Of a DNA stretch of 64,000 nucleotides, positions 40,004-48,647 are shown in pieces (the first letter of the stretch is position 1; each line of letters opens with the position of its first letter). The position numbers and the translations under genes were made by a program. The DNA is from Pycnococcus provasolii (taxonomy: Eukaryota > Chlorophyta > Pseudoscourfieldiophyceae > Pseudoscourfieldiales): positions 372,001 to 436,000 of the forward strand of contig CP150572.1 in the NCBI GenBank assembly GCA_049487715.1. The letters run 5' to 3'. The notes below the pieces were generated by a model. It worked only from the letters and a program-made list of their open reading frames with translations, had not been told where the DNA came from and did no database searches.

Positions 40004-41430
40004 GAGTGAGTTGACCAAGCCGAGTGGTACGTTCGTTGTGAAATGCCGACGATGTGGAGCGGGGGGTGGGGGGACCTGGTGGGGGGTGCAAGGTCTTCGT
40101 AGGGAAAAGTCAACAACAACGTGGATTTGTACGGGAAGGAAGCACCGGCCTAGAAAAAGAAGACAAGCCAAGGGAGGGGCCCCGGACCAGGGGCAGGGGC
40201 TTGCCACATTTTTGCCACAGGAGGAGCTTGCAAGCTTAAGCAAGTTTGGCTGTTGGGGAGATAGTTGAGGAGCAGAGGCTTCAGAACGAAGTCCTACATG
40301 TGCTGTGTGCATGGGGATACCGGTTCATCGACGTGTTCACGCAAACCTACAGGAGGTCTCGAGTTCGAATCTCGGCTCAGCCCCGTTCTTCGAAAATACG
40401 CCGCAAAAGCGGCAAGCTTTTTTAAGTCCAACCTCGTCAGGCTGTGTGGTCTAGTGGCATGATTCCTGTTTTGGGTTCTCCAACCACACACATTTTTTTT
40501 TGCACCGCGTCTATTAAGGTTCGGGGTTTCTTTTTGGTTTTCTATTGGGGTTTCCCTTAGGGGATCCCGGTCCTCTTTGTTTTGGATATTTATTTGGGTT
40601 TCTTGTGGATACCTGTTGGTCTCCACTGGATATTTTCATGGTTTGTCTTATTAAGTGATAAGGTTAGATCTGGTTGTGTATGGCCTCCATTGGCCAACGC
40701 GTTTACTTCGTTTACTTTGAGAATGGTTATGTAAAAAACCAAGTTTTCTCCCGGGTGAAACTTGGATTTTTTTAGATATGATCCCCCGAACGAACCGGTC
40801 ACGCACTCACACAACCTACCCCCGCCCATACATACCACTACAATACTACTACTAAAATTTACGTAGCGATCCTCTTTCTCGTGTGCTGCCGTGCTGCGAT
40901 GAACTCAGACTCAACTCTCAAGTCGGTCAACGCAAGTGTGGGAAGCACACACAGGTAAGCTCGCGGCGACGAAGAGATATAGTGGCGAGGCCGTGGGAGC
41001 AAATTTGTCTGCGTTGGCTGCGCTCCCTACTTACTGTCAAGTCCCTAACCCTAACCCTAACCCGATGCAAGACAGGTACTTCCTACTTCGTCCCGAACGA
41101 CCACCTCAACTTGGCCACCTCTGCAATTTCGCCATCACAACCAGCGCCCTCACTGACATACGGGACCGGCGATGGGGTGCGCGGCGTCGACGGCGGCGCA
41201 GCAAGTACACGGCGCGGCGTCGACGTCGACATCAACGGCGCGCAAGGAAAAACTCTGGCCGACGACGGTGCTGCCAGTCAAGCCAACGAGGCAAGACGTC
41301 GTTGGTGTGAAGATTCAGGCCGAACATGCGTCCGAGTCGCCCGTAGGCCGCGCGGTGTCGCTCGCATGGCTTGCACAGTTTGTTAAGGCGCACGCCGGAA
41401 CGACGCAAAGCTGGGACGTCGTCAAGGATC
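39878..41430 (+). repeat. Left arm of ~1.55 kb inverted repeat
   Basis: Nearly identical, in reverse complement, to 45612-47170, with scattered substitutions and small indels. The arm holds a truncated RING N-terminus, a permuted tRNA-Pro, the intergenic promoter region with a (CCCTAA)3 motif at 41043-41063, and the first 85 codons of the NACHT-WD40 gene. The inner boundary is at the codons for SWDVVK; the outer boundary is at the (TTG)n/(AAC)n tract. The arms are separated by ~4.2 kb, almost all of it the rest of the NACHT-WD40 gene. Confidence 0.93.
40348..40476 (+). tRNA. Circularly permuted tRNA-Pro(UGG), left copy
   Basis: The 3' half precedes the 5' half on the same strand. The 3' half (40348/40349-40383) has anticodon-stem ACAGG, variable loop AGGTC, T arm TCGAG-TTCGAAT-CTCGG, acceptor CTCAGCC and discriminator C. 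After a 56-nt spacer, the 5' half (40440-40475/40476) has acceptor GGCTGTG, D arm TGGTCTAGTGGCATGAT, stem CCTGT and loop TTTGGGT with anticodon TGG (40472-40474). Joined in tRNA order the halves give 72 nt with every stem closed; the only acceptor mismatch is U6-U67. The break falls at 37/38, the normal nuclear tRNA intron site. Nine T residues at 40493-40501 form a pol III terminator after the 5' half. The leader AACC can pair with the GGGTT at the other end, as expected for the splicing substrate. Confidence 0.9.
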
Positions 41431-41480
41431 TCGTCCTTTTATTATATACCAATGGAGGTTACGTTATGTTACTTCGATGA
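41172..41480 (+). pseudogene. Truncated copy of the NACHT-WD40 gene 5' end
   Basis: The frame encodes MGCAASTAAQQVHGAASTST and continues through TTQSWDVVK (85 residues nearly identical to the full protein), then a unique tail of ~17 residues (DLVLLLYTNGGYVMLLR). It has its own copy of the upstream region. It stops just inside the 3' end of the full-length gene, so the two converge and overlap by 17 bp (41464-41480). If expressed it would be a small N-terminally acylated peptide without NACHT or WD40 parts, and its mRNA would be antisense to its parent only at the tail. Confidence 0.85.
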
Positions 41481-43235
41481 CATATGTTTCAGCGTCCCAA
41501 ACGCGAATGGTCGAGTCGAAGCCCGCGGAGACAATGCGCGTACCATCCGCGGAATACGATGCGGAAGTCACAGAATCTGAATGGCCTTTCAGCACAGATA
41601 TGCACGCGCCGGTCGTCGCGTCCCAGATGCGAACGGTCTCGTCGTAGCCGCCCGCGGAGACGATGCGCGTCCCATCCGCGGAATACGATGCGGAAGTCAC
41701 CTTATCAGAATGGCCTTCCAGCACAGATATACACGCGCCGGTCGTCGCGTCCCAGACGCGAACGCTCCCGTCCCCGCTCGCGGAGACGATGCGTGTACCA
41801 TCCGCGGAATACGATGCGCAAGTCACATAATGAAAATGGCCTTTCAGCACAGATATGCACGCGCCGGTCGTCGCGTCCCAGATGCGAACGGTCTCGTCGT
41901 AGCCGCCCGCGGAGACGATGCGCGTACCATCCGCGGAATACGATGCGGAAGTCACCCAATCAGAATGACCTTTCAGCACAGATATGCACGCGCCGGTCGT
42001 CGCGTCCCAGATGCGAACGGTCTTGTCCTGGCTCGCGGAGACGATGCGCGTCCCATCCGCGGAATACGATGCGGAAGTCACATAATGAGAATGGCCTTCC
42101 AGCTCAGATATACACGCGCCGGTCGTCGCGTCCCAGATGCGAACGGTCTTGTCCTCGCTCGCGGAGACGATGCGCGTACCATCCGCGGAATACGATGCGG
42201 AAGTCACCTTATCAGAATGACCTTCCAGCACAGATATGCACGCGCCGGTCGTCGCGTCCCAGACGCGTACCGTCTCGTCCTGGCTCGCGGAGACGATGCG
42301 CGTACCATCCGCGGAATACGATGCGGAAGTCACATAACTAGAATGGCCTTCCAGTACAGATATGCACGCGCCGGTCGTCGCGTCCCAGATGCGAACGGTC
42401 TTGTCGTAGCCGCCCGCGGAGACGATGCGCGTCCCATCCGCGGAATACGATGCGGAGACAACCGCATCAGAATGGCCTTCTAGCACAGATAAACACGCGC
42501 CGGTCGTCGCGTCCCAGACGCGAACGGTCTTGTCAAAGCTCGCGGAGACGATGCGCGTCCCATCCGCCGAATACGATGCGGAAGTCACCCTATTAGAATG
42601 GCCTTCCAGCTCAGATATACACGTGCCGGTCGTCGCGTCCCAGACGCGAACGGTATTGTCCCAGCTCGAGGATACGATGCGCGTACCATCCGCGGAATAC
42701 GATGCGGAAGTCACCCAATTAGAATGGCCTTCCAGCACAGATATGCACGCGCCGGTCGTCGCGTCCCACACGCGTACACTCTTGTCGTAGCTCGCGGAGA
42801 CGATGCGCGTACCATCCGCCGAATACGATGCGGAACTCACCACACTGGAATGGCCTTCCAGCACAGATATGCACGCGCCGGTCGTCGCGTCCCAGACGCG
42901 AACGCTCTCGTCCCCGCTCGCGGAGACGATGCGCGTCCCATCCGATGAATACGAGGCGGAACTCACCGCACCAGAATGGCCTTCCAGCACAGATAGACAC
43001 GCGCCGGTCGTCGCGTCCCAGATGCGAACGGTCTCGTCCCCGCTCGCGGAGACGATGCGCGTCCCATCCGCCGAATACGATGCGGATCTCACCGCACCAG
43101 AATGGCCTTCCAGCACAGATATACACGCGCCGGTCGTCGCGTCCCACACGCGAACGGTCTTGTCCTGACTCGCGGAGACGATGCGCGTCCCATCCGCGGA
43201 ATACGATGCGGAAGTCACATAATGAAAATGGCCTT
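41464..43235 (-). repeat. Array of 14 near-identical ~126-bp WD40-coding repeats
   Basis: Each unit encodes a variant of ASYSADGTRIVSASxDxTVR plus (V/I)WDATTGACISVLEGHS. Variation is concentrated at the two residues after GHS (FH, GA, SV, NW, NR, DA, SY, DK, HY, DW, DS) and at the SASxDxx positions; the framework is nearly constant even in DNA. Some units have a one-residue insertion (SAGGYD). Confidence 0.95.
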
Positions 43236-45864
43236 TCATGTTGTTCAATATCGTAGCATCAATATCCACACGGGCAGGCATGCAAAGGCTCGGCATAGAA
43301 GTTGACAGCACCCTCTGCCCTGGACTCTGATACCATGCACTCGTACACGGCAGATTCGCCACAATCACTCCAGCCTGCGAATAATTCCCAACTCCCCATC
43401 GAAGCACCCGAACAAAGGCATGCAGCGACTCGACGGTCGTCCCCAAGCCAGTAGCATAATCTGCCAACTTTTCCTTCGCTTCCAAAAGCGCCTTTTCCAG
43501 GCGCAGCAATTCCACCACGAGCACGCCTCTTCGACCTGCATCCATTTGGCGATTCAACCACAGACCCGCAAACTCTGCCGCACACCAACGTGACCCCTCG
43601 TATCCCTCAGGAATCATCGACGCCTCCTTTTGACGCTCAACCAAAAACGCGGCATGCCACTCCTTCATGACGTCTATCGTTAACCTCTCATCACCACCAT
43701 GCAGCATCTTCTCAACCGCATCAGTCAAGTGCACGTGTGCATGTCGCAAGGAATACGCCACAGCCGGCCCCTTCTCGTCGTCGCCACGTTTCAGAACGTC
43801 CAGGCAAGATCGCGCCAGCTCATGATGTCCACGAAACACGTCTGCTGCGTGCTCGCCTGATCGCTTCGTGTCTCCCAAAAATTCACGCAACGACAAGTGC
43901 AACGTCTGCAGTAGGTGATCGCGCTCTTCAAATAGCAGTCCCCAACCAGGTAGGCGCTCGCACGTTTCTCGCAAACGCAATCTATCAACATGCGCCGACG
44001 AGAGAGGTTCGCGCGAAGCTAGCACAATGTCAATCAGCCTACGAACTTCCACGTCATCCTTCGCTGCGCGATCAAACCAAAGCTTATACGCGGCATCAAT
44101 ATCCGCAGGTGGCTCCAAGTTTGTGCCGTATCGCTTGACAAACTCACGAGCAACAATCTGGTACACCTTTATGCTCTGCATGTTGCGCATCGCCTCTTCC
44201 CAGGGTCCTGGAAGGCGACTCTCCTCCTGTTCCACTTCCACCGGGGCAGGCCCAAGAACATGTGCAGGCTCCATCACGCGCATGCCACCCTCCCAATCGT
44301 GCTCCAGCACGCGTCGACGAGGATAGTCACCATCCGCATCTGGGCGCGTCGTCACAAGCACAGAAACACTCGAGCGCACATCACGAGCGAGATGCCGAAG
44401 CAACCCGACTGCAGCATTGGAAATGTGCCGGTCATCGTCCGCCTCGTCGAGCGCATCCAACAAAATCACCGCATGCTTTTGAATTTTAGCAAGCTTTTTC
44501 AGCGGATCCACCAAAAGCGCGTTCACCGCAACATCCGGGTCAGCAAGCGCCTTTGCCGCGATGTCTTCCTCCAGATCAATCAGGCATTCGCGAACAACAT
44601 CAAATCGTTGACCAAGCTGAAAGCCAAGCGACCTCACCATCTCAAGCACATCCTGGCGCCTGACGTCAGCACGCTTGCAAAAGTGAGCCGCGTGAACCAA
44701 GTCGAGGGCCGCCGCAGCCACACTCGACTTGCCCTCGCCTGGTCCGCCAACAATGCATGCAAGACGTCCACCAGTCGACGTCACATGTTCACGCAGCTCC
44801 TCCAACTGGTACTCGTTGCTCTTTCCACGTTCTCGCAACGCCTGCAAATCCGACTCGTAGCTCATTGGACGGAGCATGAAACGCAGCTTAAGCTCCTCCG
44901 TGAAGTGCTTCAGACTCTCAAACTTAAATTTGCCCGTGATTTCGCCGTGAATCATCTCCTTGTCCGCGGGCGAAAAGCACAGCGCCGTCTCCGCATCGAT
45001 GTTGCGAATGTGCTGCGACACGTCCTTTTCCGAGAAGCCGTGCGTGACGAGCTGCAGCTTCTGCGGCGGTGTCGACCCGATCTCGTACAGGCACCACAAC
45101 CTCGTCAACGGGATGACGCGCTCCTTGTCGAGCACGACGAGCGTTGCGCGCGACGTCGCAATCGTATCAGCGAGCGTGCGGCCGTCGTCGAGCTCGTGCA
45201 TGGCCGAGAATACTCCGCCCGTATCGTCCTGGTTGATGGCGAAAATGTCAAGCCACACGTACGTATCTGCTTGAGCAGCGCCTGCAAGTGCCCCAGTCAC
45301 GCTCTTCACGAGGTCAACGAAAGTGCTTCCCCACGCGTGCGAAATGAAGTACGTCGGCGCGCCCACAGGAAGGTCCTTCGCCTGAGCGTAGCTCATGTGC
45401 TCTTTGCGTGCCAGCGAACGCACGAAGCACTCGACGATATCCGTCGTGTACATCTGCTCGAACGGGATGTCGCGGTACTCCACCGGAACCGGCTTGCCAC
45501 TTTTTGTTTTTTCAGCCGCGCGTCGCTTATCGCGGTGCATCTCTACGTTGTCAGACGTCACGATCAAGCTCGTATCTTTCCCACCATCATCATCCTCAGC
45601 CATGAACTCCTTGACGACGTCCCAGCTTTGCGTCGTTCCGGCGTGCGCCTTAACAAACTGTGCAAGCCATGCGAGCGACACCGCGCGGCCTACGGGCGAC
45701 TCGGACGCATGTTCGGCCTGAATCTTCACACCAACGACGTCTTGCCTCGTTGGCTTGACTGGCAGCACCGTCGTCGGCCAGAGTTCTTCCTTGCGCGCCG
45801 ATGATGTCGACGTCGACGCCGCGCCGTGTACTTGCTCCGCCGCCGTCGACGCCGCACACCCCAT
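41464..45864 (-). CDS. STAND/NLR-like protein: TIR-like region, NACHT ATPase, 14 WD40 repeats
   Basis: The 1466-residue protein starts MGCAAS, a likely N-myristoylation (Gly2) plus palmitoylation (Cys3) signal, so membrane attachment is predicted. Residues ~172-275 (YFISHAWGSTFVDLVKSVTG, YVWLDIFAINQDDTGG, LTRLWCLYEIG) form a TIR-like/SHxW effector-type region. The NACHT domain follows: Walker A GGPGEGKSS with Lys379, Walker B VILLDALDEADDD near 465-475, sensor SVLVTTRPDADGDYPRRRVL. Residues ~877-1466 are 14 WD40 repeats of ~42 residues, enough for two seven-bladed propellers, almost identical to each other. This architecture is that of fungal HET-E-type NWD proteins and other STAND sensors, where ligand binding to the repeats triggers nucleotide-driven oligomerisation. 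A role in self/non-self or pathogen sensing is inferred. No intron is seen. It is flanked by inverted repeats. Confidence 0.9.
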   Translation of the reverse strand: MGCAASTAAEQVHGAASTSTSSARKEELWPTTVLPVKPTRQDVVGVKIQAEHASESPVGRAVSLAWLAQFVKAHAGTTQSWDVVKEFMAEDDDGGKDTSLIVTSDNVEMHRDKRRAAEKTKSGKPVPVEYRDIPFEQMYTTDIVECFVRSLARKEHMSYAQAKDLPVGAPTYFISHAWGSTFVDLVKSVTGALAGAAQADTYVWLDIFAINQDDTGGVFSAMHELDDGRTLADTIATSRATLVVLDKERVIPLTRLWCLYEIGSTPPQKLQLVTHGFSEKDVSQHIRNIDAETALCFSPADKEMIHGEITGKFKFESLKHFTEELKLRFMLRPMSYESDLQALRERGKSNEYQLEELREHVTSTGGRLACIVGGPGEGKSSVAAAALDLVHAAHFCKRADVRRQDVLEMVRSLGFQLGQRFDVVRECLIDLEEDIAAKALADPDVAVNALLVDPLKKLAKIQKHAVILLDALDEADDDRHISNAAVGLLRHLARDVRSSVSVLVTTRPDADGDYPRRRVLEHDWEGGMRVMEPAHVLGPAPVEVEQEESRLPGPWEEAMRNMQSIKVYQIVAREFVKRYGTNLEPPADIDAAYKLWFDRAAKDDVEVRRLIDIVLASREPLSSAHVDRLRLRETCERLPGWGLLFEERDHLLQTLHLSLREFLGDTKRSGEHAADVFRGHHELARSCLDVLKRGDDEKGPAVAYSLRHAHVHLTDAVEKMLHGGDERLTIDVMKEWHAAFLVERQKEASMIPEGYEGSRWCAAEFAGLWLNRQMDAGRRGVLVVELLRLEKALLEAKEKLADYATGLGTTVESLHAFVRVLRWGVGNYSQAGVIVANLPCTSAWYQSPGQRVLSTSMPSLCMPARVDIDATILNNMKGHFHYVTSASYSADGTRIVSASQDKTVRVWDATTGACISVLEGHSGAVRSASYSADGTRIVSASGDETVRIWDATTGACLSVLEGHSGAVSSASYSSDGTRIVSASGDESVRVWDATTGACISVLEGHSSVVSSASYSADGTRIVSASYDKSVRVWDATTGACISVLEGHSNWVTSASYSADGTRIVSSSWDNTVRVWDATTGTCISELEGHSNRVTSASYSADGTRIVSASFDKTVRVWDATTGACLSVLEGHSDAVVSASYSADGTRIVSAGGYDKTVRIWDATTGACISVLEGHSSYVTSASYSADGTRIVSASQDETVRVWDATTGACISVLEGHSDKVTSASYSADGTRIVSASEDKTVRIWDATTGACISELEGHSHYVTSASYSADGTRIVSASQDKTVRIWDATTGACISVLKGHSDWVTSASYSADGTRIVSAGGYDETVRIWDATTGACISVLKGHFHYVTCASYSADGTRIVSASGDGSVRVWDATTGACISVLEGHSDKVTSASYSADGTRIVSAGGYDETVRIWDATTGACISVLKGHSDSVTSASYSADGTRIVSAGFDSTIRVWDAETYVIEVT

Positions 45865-47170
45865 GGCCGGTCCCGTATGTCAGTGAGGGCGCTGGTTGTG
45901 GTGATGGGGAAAATGCAGAGGTGGCCAAGTTGAGGTGGTCATTCGGGACAAAGTAGGAAGTACCTGTCTTGCATCGGGTTAGGGTTAGGGTTAGGGACTT
46001 GACAATAAGTAGGGAGCGCAGCCAACGCAGACAAATTTGCTCCCACGGCCTCGCCACTATATCTCTTCGTCGCCGCGAGCTTACCTGTGTGTGCTTCCCA
46101 CACTTGCGTTGACCGACTTGAGAGTTGAGTCTGAGTTCATCGCAGCACGGCAGCACACGAGAAAGAGGATCGCTACGTAAATTTTAGTAGTAGTATTGTA
46201 GTGGTATGTATGGGCGGGGGTAGGTTGTGTGAGTGCGTGACCGGTTCGTTCGGGGGATCATATCTAAAAAAATCCAAGTTTCACCCGGGAGAAAACTTGG
46301 TTTTTTACATAACCATTCTCAAAGTAAACGAAGTAAACGCGTTGGCCAATGGAGGCCATACACAACCAGATCTAACCTTATCACTTAAGACAAACCATGA
46401 AAATATCCAGTGGAGACCAACAGGTATCCACAAGAAACCCAAATAAATATCCAAAACAAAGAGGACCGGGATCCCCTAAGGGAAACCCCAATAGAAAACC
46501 AAAAAGAAACCCCGAACCTTAATAGACGCGGTGCAAAAAAATATGTGTGTGGTTGGAGAACCCAAAACAGGAATCATGCCACTAGACCACACAGCCTGAC
46601 GAGGTTGGACTTAAAAAAGCTTGCCGCTTTTGCGGCGTATTTTCGAAGAACGGGGCTGAGCCGAGATTCGAACTCGAGACCTCCTGTAGGTTTGCGTGAA
46701 CACGTCGATGAACCGGTATCCCCATGCACACAGCACATGTAGGACTTCGTTCTGAAGCCTCTGCTCCTCAACTATCTCCCCAACAGCCAAACTTGCTTAA
46801 GCTTGCAAGCTCCTCCTGTGGCAAAAATGTGGCAAGCCCCTGCCCCTGGTCCGGGGCCCCTCCCTTGGCTTGTCTTCTTTTTCTAGGCCGGTGCTTCCTT
46901 CCCGTACAAATCCACGTTGTTGACTTTTCCCTACGAAGACAGACCTTGCACCCCCCACCAGGTCCTTCCCCACCCCCGCTCCACATCGTCGGCATTTCAC
47001 AACTCACTCGTCGGCATTTGGTCAACTCACTCATGTCTCTTCTCTCGCGGCTCCTCCTCCACACGGCGAACCTTCTGAAGCTGAAAACGCCTCGCCCAAC
47101 AAGCGCAGCAACAGCACGGCAAACGACGACGCCGACTGCAACAATATCAACAACAACAACAACAACAACA
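45612..47170 (-). repeat. Right arm of ~1.55 kb inverted repeat
   Basis: Reverse complement of 39878-41430. This copy joins the complete NACHT-WD40 gene (start 45864) to the RING gene (body from 47179), so it is the bidirectional upstream region of two divergent genes. A (TTAGGG)3 motif lies at 45977-45997, ~113 bp upstream of the NACHT-WD40 start. A 2-nt insertion near 47034 separates it from the left arm. Confidence 0.93.
46560..46688 (-). tRNA. Circularly permuted tRNA-Pro(UGG), right copy
   Basis: Same sequence as the left copy, on the minus strand. The 3' half is 46653-46687/46688 and comes first in transcription; the 5' half is 46560/46561-46596; the spacer is 56 nt. The anticodon TGG is the complement of 46562-46564. 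A run of seven T residues (A on the plus strand, 46535-46541) follows the 5' half as terminator, two T fewer than in the left arm. Both halves are unchanged between arms. Confidence 0.9.
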
Positions 47171-47178
47171 GCAGCGTC

Positions 47179-47874
47179 GTGAATCATGTCACATCAGGCA
47201 TTCACCCGGCGCCAAACTCGGAGGACGGGGACCTGGCGCTCGCGCGGCTTCTCCAGCAGCAAGAGCGTGCCATGCTCATGATGTACGCGAACCCGGAAGA
47301 TGAGTCAGAAGATGACGACGATGTGGACCCAAACGACGACGTGGCGCTCGCGAGGCGGCTGCAACGCGAGGAGGAGCGCGAGCAGCGAGCACGTCTTCTG
47401 GCACTGGCTGGTGTTGCTCCTCCAAGAGCTCAGCAGCAGCAGCAGCAGCAGCAGCAGGAGCACTTGGGGGGTCAAGAAGACGCGGAGGGGGGGGAGGCGG
47501 AGGAGGAGGAGGAGGAAGAAGAGGAAGATGCGTTCCAGAGCGACGACGACGTCAATACGGACGGCATGTCATACGAGCAGCTGCTTGCCATTGGCGAGGC
47601 GAACGGCGCGGTGTCGAAGGGTGCATCCGCAAAGTCTCTCTTCTCCGTCTTGACGACGTGCAGGCTGTGCGACGTTCCGGGCGCACGTGTTGACGAGCAG
47701 TGCAGCGTGTGCCGCGACGAGTTTGCCGACACGTGCTGCGAGGTGACGGTCTTGCCTTGCAAGCACTACTTCCACGGCGAGTGCATCACGCCTTGGCTGA
47801 AGGTGAATCGCGCGTGCCCGCTGTGCTTCCAGGACGTCGTCGCGGCCTCGACTGCCACCGACAACAACAGGTGA
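47179..47874 (+). CDS. RING-H2 E3 ubiquitin ligase
   Basis: The C-terminal RING-H2 finger is complete: CSVCRDEFADTCCEVTVLPC, KHYFHGECITPWLKVNRACP, LCFQDVV. The spacing fits RNF126/RNF115/BB-type ligases that take ubiquitin from UBE2D-class E2s. N-terminal to it are paired LALARLLQQQE / VALARRLQREEE helices, a polyglutamine run, and a long acidic Glu/Asp run. The start is unsettled: the frame stays open far into the inverted repeat arm but has no in-frame ATG there, because a 2-nt insertion displaces the ATG that is in frame in the left arm copy. The first in-frame ATG is at 47272; 47179 is a GTG. The true N-terminus may include SSLAAPPPHGEP and beyond, or may be supplied by splicing. Confidence 0.85.
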   Translation: MNHVTSGIHPAPNSEDGDLALARLLQQQERAMLMMYANPEDESEDDDDVDPNDDVALARRLQREEEREQRARLLALAGVAPPRAQQQQQQQQQEHLGGQEDAEGGEAEEEEEEEEEDAFQSDDDVNTDGMSYEQLLAIGEANGAVSKGASAKSLFSVLTTCRLCDVPGARVDEQCSVCRDEFADTCCEVTVLPCKHYFHGECITPWLKVNRACPLCFQDVVAASTATDNNR

Positions 47875-48034
47875 CAGTGGTGTACTCGTATTTGACGTGA
47901 CAAAGTTAGTTTGTTGCACAGCCAGGTTCGCCATCGGCCCCCCGCCTTCCGCCCCTTCGGGGTTTCCGCCCCCCGGGGAGCCCCGTTCCCTCCGTTCCCT
48001 CCCCCTTTTCGCCTGCGCTTCACATTCAAACAAC

Positions 48035-48596
48035 ATGGACGGCGGCGACGTGTCGTACGCCTCTCTGGTGCCGTACTTGTTCATGTTCGCAATAGTCGCG
48101 CTGCTGCTCGGCATACTCATGTTCGCGCTCATCACACTCAGCGACCTCGAGTCGGACCTCGTGAACCCGCACGACTGCGCGGTTAGGCTCAACTCGCTCC
48201 TGCTTCCCGAGATCGTCTTGCAGTCCATGCTGTGCACGTTCTTCATGGTCACGCTCAGCGTGACGGGTACCGTAACCAACTTGCCGTTGCTCGTGTACAA
48301 CCTGCGAATGTTTTTCTCTGGAAAAATGGAACTCGACGTGACGGAAATCTTTAAGCAGCTTCCTGGGGAGAAGAGACAGCGCATGGTCAAGGTAAGTTAC
48401 AGTCGCACTCCGCTCCGTTCTCGAACCTTAAACTGACGAACATTCCCTCACCTTTCAGCTCGTGATGTACATGGTCGCTTTCGTCATTGTCGTGTTCCAC
48501 CTCGCGGAGGTGGCTCTCACCGCCGTCGCCAAAGAGCACGGCAAAGACGCCGTGCACCATATCGTTAAGGAGGCGGTGAGCTCTCATGTTGTCTGA
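48035..48596 (+). CDS. CNIH: Cornichon/Erv14 family cargo receptor (two exons)
   Basis: Exons are 48035-48391 and 48459-48596 (164 residues); the 67-nt intron starts GTAAGTTA and ends CTTTCAG, phase 0. Cornichon proteins load membrane cargo into COPII vesicles at the ER. The conserved segments are LITLSDLESDLVNPHDCAVR and LNSLLLPEIVLQSMLCTFFM, then TNLPLLVYNLRMFFSGK and, across the junction, EKRQRMVKLVMYMVAFVIVV. Three to four hydrophobic segments are present. The signature LPLLVYN (family NLPLLAYH) and FKQLPGEKRQRMVKL fit plant and fungal members. The tail after the last helix is longer than usual (AKEHGKDAVHHIVKEAVSSH). Confidence 0.94.
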
Positions 48597-48647
48597 AGTA
48601 TTAGTAGTAGTCGTATTTTTATATCTTTGTAAAACACTTTTTACTTC

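Noticed and set aside
40340-40480. Two unrelated tRNA fragments from a decayed tRNA-Pro gene
   Set aside because: The two pieces complement each other exactly (72 nt, all stems), share one strand, carry a pol III terminator after the second piece, and are kept unchanged in both arms, which fits one permuted gene better than debris.
41464-43235. Regular ~126-bp repeats resembling a CRISPR array
   Set aside because: The repeats are contiguous coding sequence for WD40 blades without spacers, and the genome is eukaryotic.
41484-43256. Long Arg/Ser-rich plus-strand frames with ~42-residue periodicity
   Set aside because: These are the WD40 repeats read backwards; the periodicity comes from the coding repeats on the minus strand.
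44260-45804. Plus-strand 514-codon open frame opposite the NACHT-WD40 gene
   Set aside because: Antisense shadow of the NACHT domain with no recognisable motifs.
39878-47170. Inverted repeats as the ends of a DNA transposon
   Set aside because: No transposase is present between the arms, no target-site duplication was evident, and the arms contain the promoter and 5' codons of the flanking host genes rather than transposon termini.
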